This document shows positions 6,817 through 12,111 of a stretch of 12,111 bases of DNA, one piece after another (positions within the stretch are counted from its first letter, which is position 1; the number at the start of each line of letters is the position of its first letter). A program made the position numbers and the translations under genes. Below the pieces are notes generated by a model. That model saw only the letters and a list, made by a program, of their open reading frames with translations, ran no database searches and was not told the DNA's origin. The DNA comes from Solobacterium sp. (GTDB taxonomy: Bacteria > Bacillota_I > Bacilli_A > Erysipelotrichales > Erysipelotrichaceae), in assembly GCA_017514645.1 (NCBI GenBank), contig JAFWJP010000158.1, positions 1 to 12,111 on the forward strand. Reading direction: 5' to 3'.

Positions 6817-6844
6817 ATTATACCCTCCCGGAGATTTCTTGCAA
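6817..6844 (-). promoter_or_regulatory. Promoter of the uraA transcript
   Basis: On the minus strand, TTGCAA (6844-6839), a 16-base spacer and a perfect TATAAT (6822-6817) form a sigma-A type promoter. Initiation is expected near 6810, giving a leader of roughly 107 bases before the uraA ATG at 6703. It lies after the terminator of the MFS gene, so uraA is transcribed independently. Confidence 0.75.
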
Positions 6845-6905
6845 TACACGTACGGAAAGAAACCGAGGAAACTTTGCTAGGTCCGAAAACACAGGAAACA
6901 TTTTC

Positions 6906-6929
6906 AAAAAAGGCACGGATCACCGTGCC
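6906..6929 (-). terminator. Intrinsic terminator of the MFS transporter gene
   Basis: On the minus strand, GGCACGG (6929-6923) pairs perfectly with CCGTGCC (6918-6912) around a four-base loop, followed by six T (6911-6906). It begins 12 bases after the MFS stop codon. Confidence 0.88.
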
Positions 6930-6941
6930 GGGAAAGAACGA

Positions 6942-8117
6942 TCAGGCTGTTTCTTCCTCCATATGCTTTCCGAGGACTTCGTTCAGTACCAGTGCACCCG
7001 CGCAGATCGTGACCGCGACGATCAGCGGCAGCGTATAGGAACCGGATGCGTCCTTGAGCAGTCCGTAGGCAGACGTCATGAGCGCATAGCTCAGGGTATT
7101 GAAGATAGCGACCTTCGGATAGACTTCGCTGTAGCGGTCTTTGGCGATTTTCTGCATGATGAGGGGTCCGCCGATCGTACTGTTGGAGAAATCCGTGGCG
7201 TACAGCGCTGCACCGATCATCAGGATCACCGGAACCGTTCTCATGAACAGCAGGGCAATGATGCCGGCGGTACATAGGGTCATATAGATACGGATCGTCC
7301 GGGTCACGGAGATCCGGTCGGCAATAAAGCCGAAGATGATCTTGAATGTCATGTTTGCAATCATGACGGCAGAGACGACGAATCCGCTGAATTCCAGGGA
7401 ATATCCGCTGTCGATGGCAAGCGCGGACATATGAGAGTTCAGGCCGTTGACGGCATTGAAGCTGCTGGTGGTCACAATGATCAGAACAAGCAGGGAAAGC
7501 GGCAGAGCCGCAGACATAACAGCGTTACTCCCCTGTGTACCGGAATCCTGCACTTCTTCCGCACGGTGAACGGTCAGGGATGCCGGGAAACAGGTCACCA
7601 GCAGGAATACAGCGATCAGCCGCATGCTCAGTTCATAGCCGGAGCCGGTAATCAGTTTGCCGATGAGCGGATTTGCCAGCGCACCGGCCAGACCGCTGAA
7701 TGCCAGTGCGATTCCCAGCGCGGAACCGTTCCTGTCACCATACCATTCCTTCAGCAGGATGGATACGGGAAAGTTGGAGAAGCAGACAGCACCGATGCCG
7801 AGAAATACCGAACACAGATAATAGACGCGGATATCGTGGATCCAGGACATGACCAGATACGCCGCTGAAGCGAGCAGTACACCCATGACCATTAGATGAT
7901 TCATCTTTACACGTTTCATCAGACGGCTGAAAACGGGCAGGAAGACGGCGCTGGCAAGACTGATGATCGTTGCCATGATGGAGATACGTCCGATTCCGAG
8001 CTGCATTTCTTCAGCGATCGGTGAATAGAAGATACCGAAACTGTTACTGATCAGTCCGACGGATCCCCCGATACAGATGCAGCATTTCATCAGGATCGTT
8101 TGTTTGCTTTCCTGCAT
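6942..8117 (-). CDS. MFS transporter, MCT/OFA-like
   Basis: A 391-residue integral membrane protein with about 12 hydrophobic segments and a hydrophilic loop in the middle (the stretch HRAEEVQDSGTQGSN), the layout of a major facilitator with two six-helix halves. The segment LLKEWYGDRNGSALGIALA followed by FSGLAGALANPLIG resembles the corresponding region of monocarboxylate and oxalate/formate type carriers, where WFGDRRGLALGIA-like sequences are common. The substrate cannot be read from sequence; an organic anion is a guess from the subfamily. The start is ATG at 8117-8115 with GGAGG at 8128-8124, six bases away; a TTG at 8132 overlaps this site and is rejected. The gene diverges from the dipeptidase across a palindrome, so peptide or amino acid related transport is also possible. 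Confidence 0.85.
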   Translation of the reverse strand: MQESKQTILMKCCICIGGSVGLISNSFGIFYSPIAEEMQLGIGRISIMATIISLASAVFLPVFSRLMKRVKMNHLMVMGVLLASAAYLVMSWIHDIRVYYLCSVFLGIGAVCFSNFPVSILLKEWYGDRNGSALGIALAFSGLAGALANPLIGKLITGSGYELSMRLIAVFLLVTCFPASLTVHRAEEVQDSGTQGSNAVMSAALPLSLLVLIIVTTSSFNAVNGLNSHMSALAIDSGYSLEFSGFVVSAVMIANMTFKIIFGFIADRISVTRTIRIYMTLCTAGIIALLFMRTVPVILMIGAALYATDFSNSTIGGPLIMQKIAKDRYSEVYPKVAIFNTLSYALMTSAYGLLKDASGSYTLPLIVAVTICAGALVLNEVLGKHMEEETA

Positions 8118-8139
8118 AGTAAACCTCCGCAATATACAG

Positions 8140-8145
8140 ATTATA
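8140..8145 (-). promoter_or_regulatory. -10 element of the MFS gene
   Basis: On the minus strand, TATAAT (8145-8140) lies 22 bases before the MFS start codon. The matching -35 position (8168-8163) reads GTACAA, a weak match, and abuts the palindrome at 8170-8186. Protein bound to the palindrome could therefore affect this promoter too. Confidence 0.5.
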
Positions 8146-8168
8146 TCTGCTTTTACCGTGATTTGTAC

Positions 8169-8174
8169 TATAAT
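8169..8174 (+). promoter_or_regulatory. -10 element of the C69 dipeptidase gene
   Basis: A perfect TATAAT sits 35 bases before the dipeptidase ATG. The -35 region is poor, which suggests dependence on an activator or low basal use. Five of the six bases are part of the palindrome at 8170-8186. Confidence 0.6.
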
Positions 8175-8186
8175 AACAGTTATTAT
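8170..8186. repeat. Perfect 17-bp palindrome, candidate operator
   Basis: ATAATAAC (8170-8177) and GTTATTAT (8179-8186) form a perfect 8-bp inverted repeat around a single central A. It overlaps the -10 hexamer and probable start point of the dipeptidase gene and borders the -35 position of the divergent MFS gene. An A+T-rich palindrome this tight is more like a dimeric repressor site than an RNA hairpin, because a one-base loop cannot fold well. No regulator gene is adjacent. Confidence 0.55.
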
Positions 8187-8209
8187 GAACTAACCAAGGA
8201 GGAACAACT

Positions 8210-9670
8210 ATGCCCTGTACAACGATCCTGGTCGGAAAGAACGCTTCCTATGATGGCTCCACCATCATGGCCAGAAATGAAGACTCCGGTGCCGGTCAGT
8301 ATACACCGAAACGGTTCACCGTCGTTGATCCCGAAGAACAGCCAAGGCAGTACCGGTCAGTGCTGTCAGGTGTAACGATCGATCTGCCGGATGATCCGAT
8401 GCGCTACACCGCTGTACCCAACGCGCTTCCTGCCGAAGGAATCTGGGGTGAAGCCGGTGTCAATGAAGCGAATGTCGCTATGACGGAAACAGAGACGATC
8501 ACATCCAATCCGAGAGTGCTGGGAGCGGATCCTCTCGTCAAGGGAGGCATCGGGGAAGAAGATCTGCTGACCATCGTTCTGCCGTATATCCATACTGCGC
8601 GGGAAGGTGTCCTGCGCCTCGGCAGTCTGATTGAAGAATTCGGCACCTATGAAATGAACGGAATCGGCTTCCAGGACAGGGAAGAAGTGTGGTGGTTTGA
8701 GTCCATCGGCGGACATCACTGGATCGCCAGACGGGTACCGGATGATTGCTATGCGGCGATTCCGAATCAGCTCGGCATTGACTGGTTTGATTTTACGGAT
8801 GCGTACGGTGCGCAGAACGAGCATCTGTGCTCTGCGGATATGGTCTCTTTCATTGAAAAGAATCATCTGGATCTGAGTTTCAGGAGCGGTTCCCTGATGG
8901 AGGAGAAGCACTTCGATGTACGTGCAGCGCTCGGTAGCCACGATGACGCGGATCACACCTACAACACACCGCGTGCCTGGTTCATGCAGAGATATCTCAA
9001 CCCGAAGGAGAATACATGGGATGGTCCGGACGCGGATTACCGGCCGGATGCGGATGATCTGCCATGGTGCAGAAGACCGGAGCATAAAATCACCATCGAG
9101 GATGTGAAATACGTCCTGTCCGGGTATTACCAGGGAACGCCGTATGATCCCTATGGAAAGTACGGAGACGCTTCCCAGCGCGGAAGATTCCGTCCCATCG
9201 GTATCAACCGCAACAATTTCATCCATGTGACGCAGCTGAGGAATGATCTTCCGGACGGTTTCATGGCAGTGGAATGGCTCTCCATGGGCTCCAACGCGTT
9301 CAACGTGCTGGTACCGTTCTACATGAACATAAAGAAAGTTCCTGACTATCTGTCCAATACGACAGCCAGTGTTTCAACAGATAATTTCTACTGGGCGAAC
9401 CGGCTGATCGGTGCACTGGCAGACGCGCACCTGCCGCAGTGTGCAGCGCATATCGAACGCTATCAGAACAAGGTGCACGCGGAAGGACACAGGATGCTGA
9501 ATGCGTATGATGCGGAAGCAGCCGGAAAGACGGATCTGCCGGAGTATCTTGCGGAATGCAATCAGGCAATGGCAGAGATGGTCCGGAAAGAGACGGATGA
9601 TCTGCTTTCCAAAGTCCTCTACGAAGCGACCAACGGCATGAAGAACGCCTTCTCCCGCTCGGATGCGTAA
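8210..9670 (+). CDS. C69 family dipeptidase (PepD-like)
   Basis: Family C69 dipeptidases are N-terminal-nucleophile hydrolases with broad dipeptide specificity. The proenzyme removes residues ahead of a cysteine, which becomes both N-terminus and nucleophile. Here the protein starts MPCTTILVGKNASYDGST, so Cys3 is the expected nucleophile after loss of Met-Pro. It is followed by the conserved MARNEDSG (20-27) and WGEAGVNEANVAMTETET. The length, 486 residues, fits the family. There is no signal peptide, so the enzyme is probably cytoplasmic and acts on imported or internally generated dipeptides. AAGGAGG at 8196-8202 lies seven bases before the ATG, a very strong site. It diverges from the MFS carrier gene, and the two may be co-regulated. 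Confidence 0.93.
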   Translation: MPCTTILVGKNASYDGSTIMARNEDSGAGQYTPKRFTVVDPEEQPRQYRSVLSGVTIDLPDDPMRYTAVPNALPAEGIWGEAGVNEANVAMTETETITSNPRVLGADPLVKGGIGEEDLLTIVLPYIHTAREGVLRLGSLIEEFGTYEMNGIGFQDREEVWWFESIGGHHWIARRVPDDCYAAIPNQLGIDWFDFTDAYGAQNEHLCSADMVSFIEKNHLDLSFRSGSLMEEKHFDVRAALGSHDDADHTYNTPRAWFMQRYLNPKENTWDGPDADYRPDADDLPWCRRPEHKITIEDVKYVLSGYYQGTPYDPYGKYGDASQRGRFRPIGINRNNFIHVTQLRNDLPDGFMAVEWLSMGSNAFNVLVPFYMNIKKVPDYLSNTTASVSTDNFYWANRLIGALADAHLPQCAAHIERYQNKVHAEGHRMLNAYDAEAAGKTDLPEYLAECNQAMAEMVRKETDDLLSKVLYEATNGMKNAFSRSDA

Positions 9671-9675
9671 ATAAA

Positions 9676-9701
9676 ACGGTACGGAATGATATCCGTACCG
9701 T
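9676..9701. terminator. Bidirectional intrinsic terminator
   Basis: ACGGTACGGA (9676-9685) and TCCGTACCGT (9692-9701) form a perfect 10-bp stem with a six-base loop. On the plus strand it is followed by ATTCTATTC; on the minus strand by TTTTATTT. It lies between the dipeptidase stop and the stop of the converging gene, four bases from the latter, and can serve both. Confidence 0.8.
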
Positions 9702-9704
9702 ATT

Positions 9705-10331
9705 CTATTCGTTCAGCAGTTTCTCCCAGTATTCACCGGCTCCGTTATAGTATCCGGTATACGCATCCTTCAGCGCCTGTTCCCACAGGTCGCTGTGCGG
9801 GAACGGCGCTGCCTGTGTCCCTTTGTGAGCGGCCTTGAAGATATCCTTGCCGAGTTTGGACATCAGTTTTTCGTCAGATAGTTTGTTCAGGTTGAGGAAT
9901 CCGGTGCTGTAGTTCTTGTCCGCCAGACTGATACTGATGAAGAAGAGCGCTGTGTGGAAGAATTCGCGGTAGAGCAGATGGCATTCCTGTTCTGTTTCCA
10001 GAGTGCTGAAGCCAAGCTGCTGCACCAGTTCGTCAACATCCTTGACGCTTCGCTTCGATCCGCGGGAATCCGCCGCAAAGATCAGATAGAACCACAGTTT
10101 CAGGTAATGATCGGTCAAAGGTTTCTCCTGCGGATAACCCGGGCAGCGGTGCTCCAGAAGGAATCTTCTGATTCTGTTGTCCTCCGGTGTCAGTTCCTGC
10201 TTCTCTGCTTCTTCCAGCAAAGCAAAGCGCATCGCTGCGTCGTCCTCGGTATAGAAACACTCCGGCCAGGTGATTATTCGGGATTCCAGGGAAAGTGTGT
10301 TCGGGGTATTCTGTCCGGTCTTCAGTGCCAT
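9705..10331 (-). CDS. Hypothetical protein, 208 residues
   Basis: I do not recognise this protein with confidence. It has no signal peptide and looks mostly alpha-helical. Notable stretches are RRFLLEHRCPGYPQEKP near residue 60 and a hydrophobic but aromatic-rich segment HYLKLWFYLIFAADSRGSKR. Another semi-hydrophobic stretch is FFHTALFFISISLADKNYSTGF, and the C-terminus is GYYNGAGEYWEKLLNE. I have an unverified recollection that small Bacillota families of unknown function (such as DUF6553) look similar. It is probably real: ATG at 10331 with AGGAG at 10345-10341 nine bases away, an extended -10 just upstream, coding-like composition throughout and a terminator at its end. It stands alone, divergent from the flavin protein gene. 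Confidence 0.75.
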   Translation of the reverse strand: MALKTGQNTPNTLSLESRIITWPECFYTEDDAAMRFALLEEAEKQELTPEDNRIRRFLLEHRCPGYPQEKPLTDHYLKLWFYLIFAADSRGSKRSVKDVDELVQQLGFSTLETEQECHLLYREFFHTALFFISISLADKNYSTGFLNLNKLSDEKLMSKLGKDIFKAAHKGTQAAPFPHSDLWEQALKDAYTGYYNGAGEYWEKLLNE

Positions 10332-10353
10332 AGCCCTTATCTCCTATGGAAAA

Positions 10354-10362
10354 AGTATACCA
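10354..10362 (-). promoter_or_regulatory. Extended -10 promoter of the hypothetical gene
   Basis: On the minus strand, TGGTATACT (10362-10354) is an extended -10 element; the -35 region is poor. Initiation near 10347 would place the transcript start just before the AGGAG ribosome binding site at 10345-10341, giving a leader of only about 16 bases. Confidence 0.5.
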
Positions 10363-10376
10363 TGAAGGGAAGCGGT

Positions 10377-10406
10377 TTGCGGTATGGCTGTATCCCGTGG
10401 TACTGT
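10377..10406 (+). promoter_or_regulatory. Possible promoter of the PNPOx-like/hydrolase pair
   Basis: TTGCGG (10377-10382), an 18-base spacer and TACTGT (10401-10406) with an upstream TGG could form an extended -10 promoter with a partial -35. Initiation near 10413 would coincide with the GGAGG at 10413-10417. The hexamer match is only moderate. Confidence 0.35.
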
Positions 10407-10423
10407 GGAGATGGAGGTTTACC

Positions 10424-10828
10424 ATGAGTGATGTAGAAAAGATCTATCAGTATCTGAAGGATGCGGATGTATATTACCTGGCAACGGTGGACGGGGACAA
10501 ACCGTGTGTCCGGCCGTTCAGCACTGTAAAAGTCTATGAAGGGAAGCTGTATATCCTGACCGGAAAGAAAAAGGATGTGTATGAGCAGCTGATGGTCAAT
10601 CCGAACGCTGAGATCGCGGTAATGGGAAAGAGTACCTGGATCCATGTCATGGGTACACTGAAGCTGGATGAGCGGGAAGAACCCCTGAAGGCCATCGAAG
10701 CGGATTATCCGGGATTTGCCGGAAAATACAACCAGGATGAAACATCGCCGAATGCTGTATTCTACTTTGATACAGGAAAGGCGGTCGTATCTTCCTGGAA
10801 CACGGAACCGGTCACCTGGTATCTGTAA
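10424..10828 (+). CDS. Pyridoxamine 5'-phosphate oxidase family protein (FMN-binding split barrel)
   Basis: The 134-residue protein has the small split-barrel layout of PNPOx-like flavoproteins: a short N-terminal helix (DVEKIYQYLKDAD), then strands YYLATVDGDKPCVRPFS, KVYEGKLYILTGK and NAEIAVM, each typical of FMN-binding barrel edges. True PdxH is much longer, so this is a general oxidoreductase or flavin-binding member with unknown substrate. I chose ATG at 10424, with GGAGG at 10413-10417 six bases upstream. An upstream in-frame ATG at 10346 has no ribosome binding site and adds 26 unrelated residues. The alpha/beta hydrolase gene follows after 27 bases on the same strand, so the two are likely co-transcribed. 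Confidence 0.85.
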   Translation: MSDVEKIYQYLKDADVYYLATVDGDKPCVRPFSTVKVYEGKLYILTGKKKDVYEQLMVNPNAEIAVMGKSTWIHVMGTLKLDEREEPLKAIEADYPGFAGKYNQDETSPNAVFYFDTGKAVVSSWNTEPVTWYL

Positions 10829-10855
10829 ACGATCGCAGCAGCGGGAGGACTGCCT

Positions 10856-11665
10856 ATGATGTATGAAAAGGTATTCACGACAGCGCTCGGTGATATTCAT
10901 TACTGGGTGAACGAACATGTGGACGGTAGAAGGAATGTCGTGATGCTGCCGGGACTGAGTGCGGACCATCACCTGTTTGACAAGCAGTGGGAAGCGTTTG
11001 AGGAGACGTACAACCTTCTGTCCTGGGATGCACCGGAACACGCAGCGTCACGTCCGTTCAGTGCGGATTTTACGCTGATGGACAAAGCGGAATGGCTGCA
11101 CGGGATCCTGGAGCAGGAAGGAATGAAGGAACCGGTCCTCATCGGCCAGTCTATGGGCGGCTATGTCGCGCAGTGCTTTCTGCAGAAGTATCCTGGGGAA
11201 GCGGCAGGCTTCATCAGTATTGATTCCGCACCGCTGAAGCGGGAATATGTTACTGCGCTTGAAATATGGCTGCTGAAGCGGACAGAGCCGATGTACCGGG
11301 CATTTCCCTGGAAATCATTGAAGAAGCTTGGAATCAGCGGTACAGCACAATCGGCATACGGCCGTAAACTGATGGAGCACTTCATTGACAGTTATTCCAA
11401 GGATGAATACTGCCGGCTTGCCGGTCATGGGATGCGGATGCTTGCAGAAGCCATGGAGGCGGATCTTCCGTATGTGATTGATTGTCCGGTAATTCTGATA
11501 TGCGGTGAAAAGGATCAGGCCGGCTCGGCGAAAAGCTACAATAAACGCTGGTCGGAAAAAGAAGGACTGACACTCTACATGATCAAGGATGCCGGTCACA
11601 ATGCCAATACAGACAAACCGGAGGAGGTCAGCCGGATCATCGATACCTTTATTCGTTCACTGTAA
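10856..11665 (+). CDS. Alpha/beta hydrolase
   Basis: A 269-residue serine hydrolase of the alpha/beta fold. Visible are the oxyanion-hole region VVMLPGLSADHHLF (28-41), the nucleophile elbow GQSMGG with Ser99, the probable acid in ICGEKD (Asp220) and the catalytic histidine in DAGHNAN (His248), all in the order and spacing of this fold. There is no signal peptide, so it is probably cytoplasmic. The substrate (ester, lactone, thioester or other) cannot be told. ATG at 10856 is served by GGAGG at 10844-10848, seven bases away; the second ATG at 10859 is three bases too far. It lies directly downstream of the PNPOx-like gene and ends at a terminator shared with the converging plsY. Confidence 0.9.
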   Translation: MMYEKVFTTALGDIHYWVNEHVDGRRNVVMLPGLSADHHLFDKQWEAFEETYNLLSWDAPEHAASRPFSADFTLMDKAEWLHGILEQEGMKEPVLIGQSMGGYVAQCFLQKYPGEAAGFISIDSAPLKREYVTALEIWLLKRTEPMYRAFPWKSLKKLGISGTAQSAYGRKLMEHFIDSYSKDEYCRLAGHGMRMLAEAMEADLPYVIDCPVILICGEKDQAGSAKSYNKRWSEKEGLTLYMIKDAGHNANTDKPEEVSRIIDTFIRSL

Positions 11666-11669
11666 TGAA

Positions 11670-11703
11670 ACAGGATCCTAAACAGGATCCTGTGTTTTCT
11701 TTT
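11670..11703 (+). terminator. Intrinsic terminator after the hydrolase gene
   Basis: ACAGGATCC (11670-11678) and GGATCCTGT (11685-11693) form a perfect 9-bp stem with a six-base loop, followed by a T-rich run (GTTTTCTTTTT). Because GGATCC is itself palindromic, the region also reads as a tandem near-repeat of AACAGGATCCT. The plsY stop codon (11678-11680) lies within the hairpin. Confidence 0.8.
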
Positions 11704-12111
11704 TCAGAGCTGCGCGCCTGCCGATCTCTTCATGATTGCGCAGACGCTCAATGTTGATCCGGTGCTTGTACAGCATGATCAGAGCCAGAACAAGAGCAGG
11801 AATAAATGCTTCCATACCATAGAAGATTCCGGCAAATACCGTGAACAGGGTGGTTATCACTACCGCGCCGAGCGGGAGGTATCCGGTGCGGAATACCACC
11901 AGCATGCCTGCCACATCACTGACAAGTCCCCACAGTGGACTGAACAGGAAGATCGTCATACAGGTTACTGCTACTCCCTTTCCGCCTTTCAAACGGCGCC
12001 AGACGGGCCAGTTGTGTCCCAGTGTGGCTCCGAGCCCTGCCCACAGGACTGCAGGCTGCCCAAGCGGTTTCCCCGAAGGGAGAACAGAAGATCTTCCAAA
12101 AAGCAGGCAGC
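11678..12111 (-). CDS. plsY: Acyl-phosphate:glycerol-3-phosphate acyltransferase PlsY, 5' end outside window
   Basis: PlsY transfers the acyl group from acyl-phosphate to glycerol-3-phosphate at the membrane, the first acylation in phospholipid synthesis in most Gram-positive bacteria. The frame is open to the right edge; 143 residues are visible and roughly the first 60 are missing. Diagnostic is the segment GHNWPVWRR followed by LKGGKGVAV, matching the family GHxxPxxxxxKGGKG motif that binds substrate phosphates. It is followed by hydrophobic membrane segments and the family-like ending LYKHRINIERLRNHEE with a basic tail. A TTG at 11992 within the KGGKG region could be taken as a start, but the conserved residues before it show the gene extends further. 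It converges on the hydrolase gene. Confidence 0.93.
   Translation of the reverse strand, partial: CLLFGRSSVLPSGKPLGQPAVLWAGLGATLGHNWPVWRRLKGGKGVAVTCMTIFLFSPLWGLVSDVAGMLVVFRTGYLPLGAVVITTLFTVFAGIFYGMEAFIPALVLALIMLYKHRINIERLRNHEEIGRRAALKKKTQDPV

Noticed and set aside
6741..6923. A 60-codon protein starting at 6923 on the minus strand.
   Set aside because: Its first two thirds run through the MFS terminator and the uraA promoter, which would not be transcribed together. Only the last 18 codons, with their own ribosome binding site, are credible.
10346..10423. Upstream ATG at 10346 as start of the PNPOx-like gene.
   Set aside because: It has no ribosome binding site, and the ATG at 10424 has an ideal GGAGG and begins at the family N-terminus.
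1..12111. A mobile element, defence island, phage remnant or CRISPR array.
   Set aside because: No transposase, integrase, terminal repeats, spaced direct repeats or defence-type genes are visible; gene content is mostly housekeeping and metabolic.

Overview
The window reads as a chromosomal segment of a Gram-positive Bacillota bacterium with mid-range G+C content. The signs are strong AGGAGG-type ribosome binding sites, intrinsic terminators after nearly every unit, a class B sortase, a UvrX/YqjW-like Y-family polymerase paired with a YolD-like protein, a C69 dipeptidase and PlsY. A member of the Erysipelotrichales or a neighbouring gut lineage would fit, but that placement is inference. There are no rRNA or tRNA genes, insertion sequences, CRISPR arrays or phage genes. 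Every stretch longer than 300 bases is occupied by a gene.

Layout. (1) 1-3374, plus strand: 3' part of prfA, then prmC, a class B sortase and a NudC-type Nudix hydrolase. The first three overlap at stop/start codons and look translationally coupled; an intrinsic terminator closes the unit. (2) 3384-5359, plus strand: a separate unit with its own extended -10 promoter and a set of TGCATA repeats, encoding a Y-family DNA polymerase overlapping a YolD-like protein, then a terminator. (3) 5381-6844, minus strand: an NCS2 uracil permease preceded by a leader that holds a strong promoter, an 18-codon reading frame with a good ribosome binding site, and a small terminator hairpin spanning the end of that frame. 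(4) 6906-8117, minus strand, and 8210-9701, plus strand: an MFS transporter and a C69 dipeptidase, divergently transcribed around a perfect 17-bp palindrome. (5) 9676-10331, minus strand: an unrecognised protein, converging on the dipeptidase over a shared bidirectional terminator. (6) 10424-11693, plus strand: a PNPOx-like flavin protein and an alpha/beta hydrolase. (7) 11678 to the right edge, minus strand: 3' part of plsY.

How genes work together: PrmC methylates the GGQ glutamine of RF1, the product of the gene before it. YolD-like proteins are habitual partners of this polymerase type. The MFS carrier and cytoplasmic dipeptidase may share control through the palindrome. The most interesting signal is the apparent leader-peptide attenuator of the uracil permease, which has no recognisable PyrR-binding motif and is reminiscent in layout of enterobacterial pyrBI. 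Second is the polymerase promoter, whose -10 element lies so close to the ATG that the mRNA may be leaderless.
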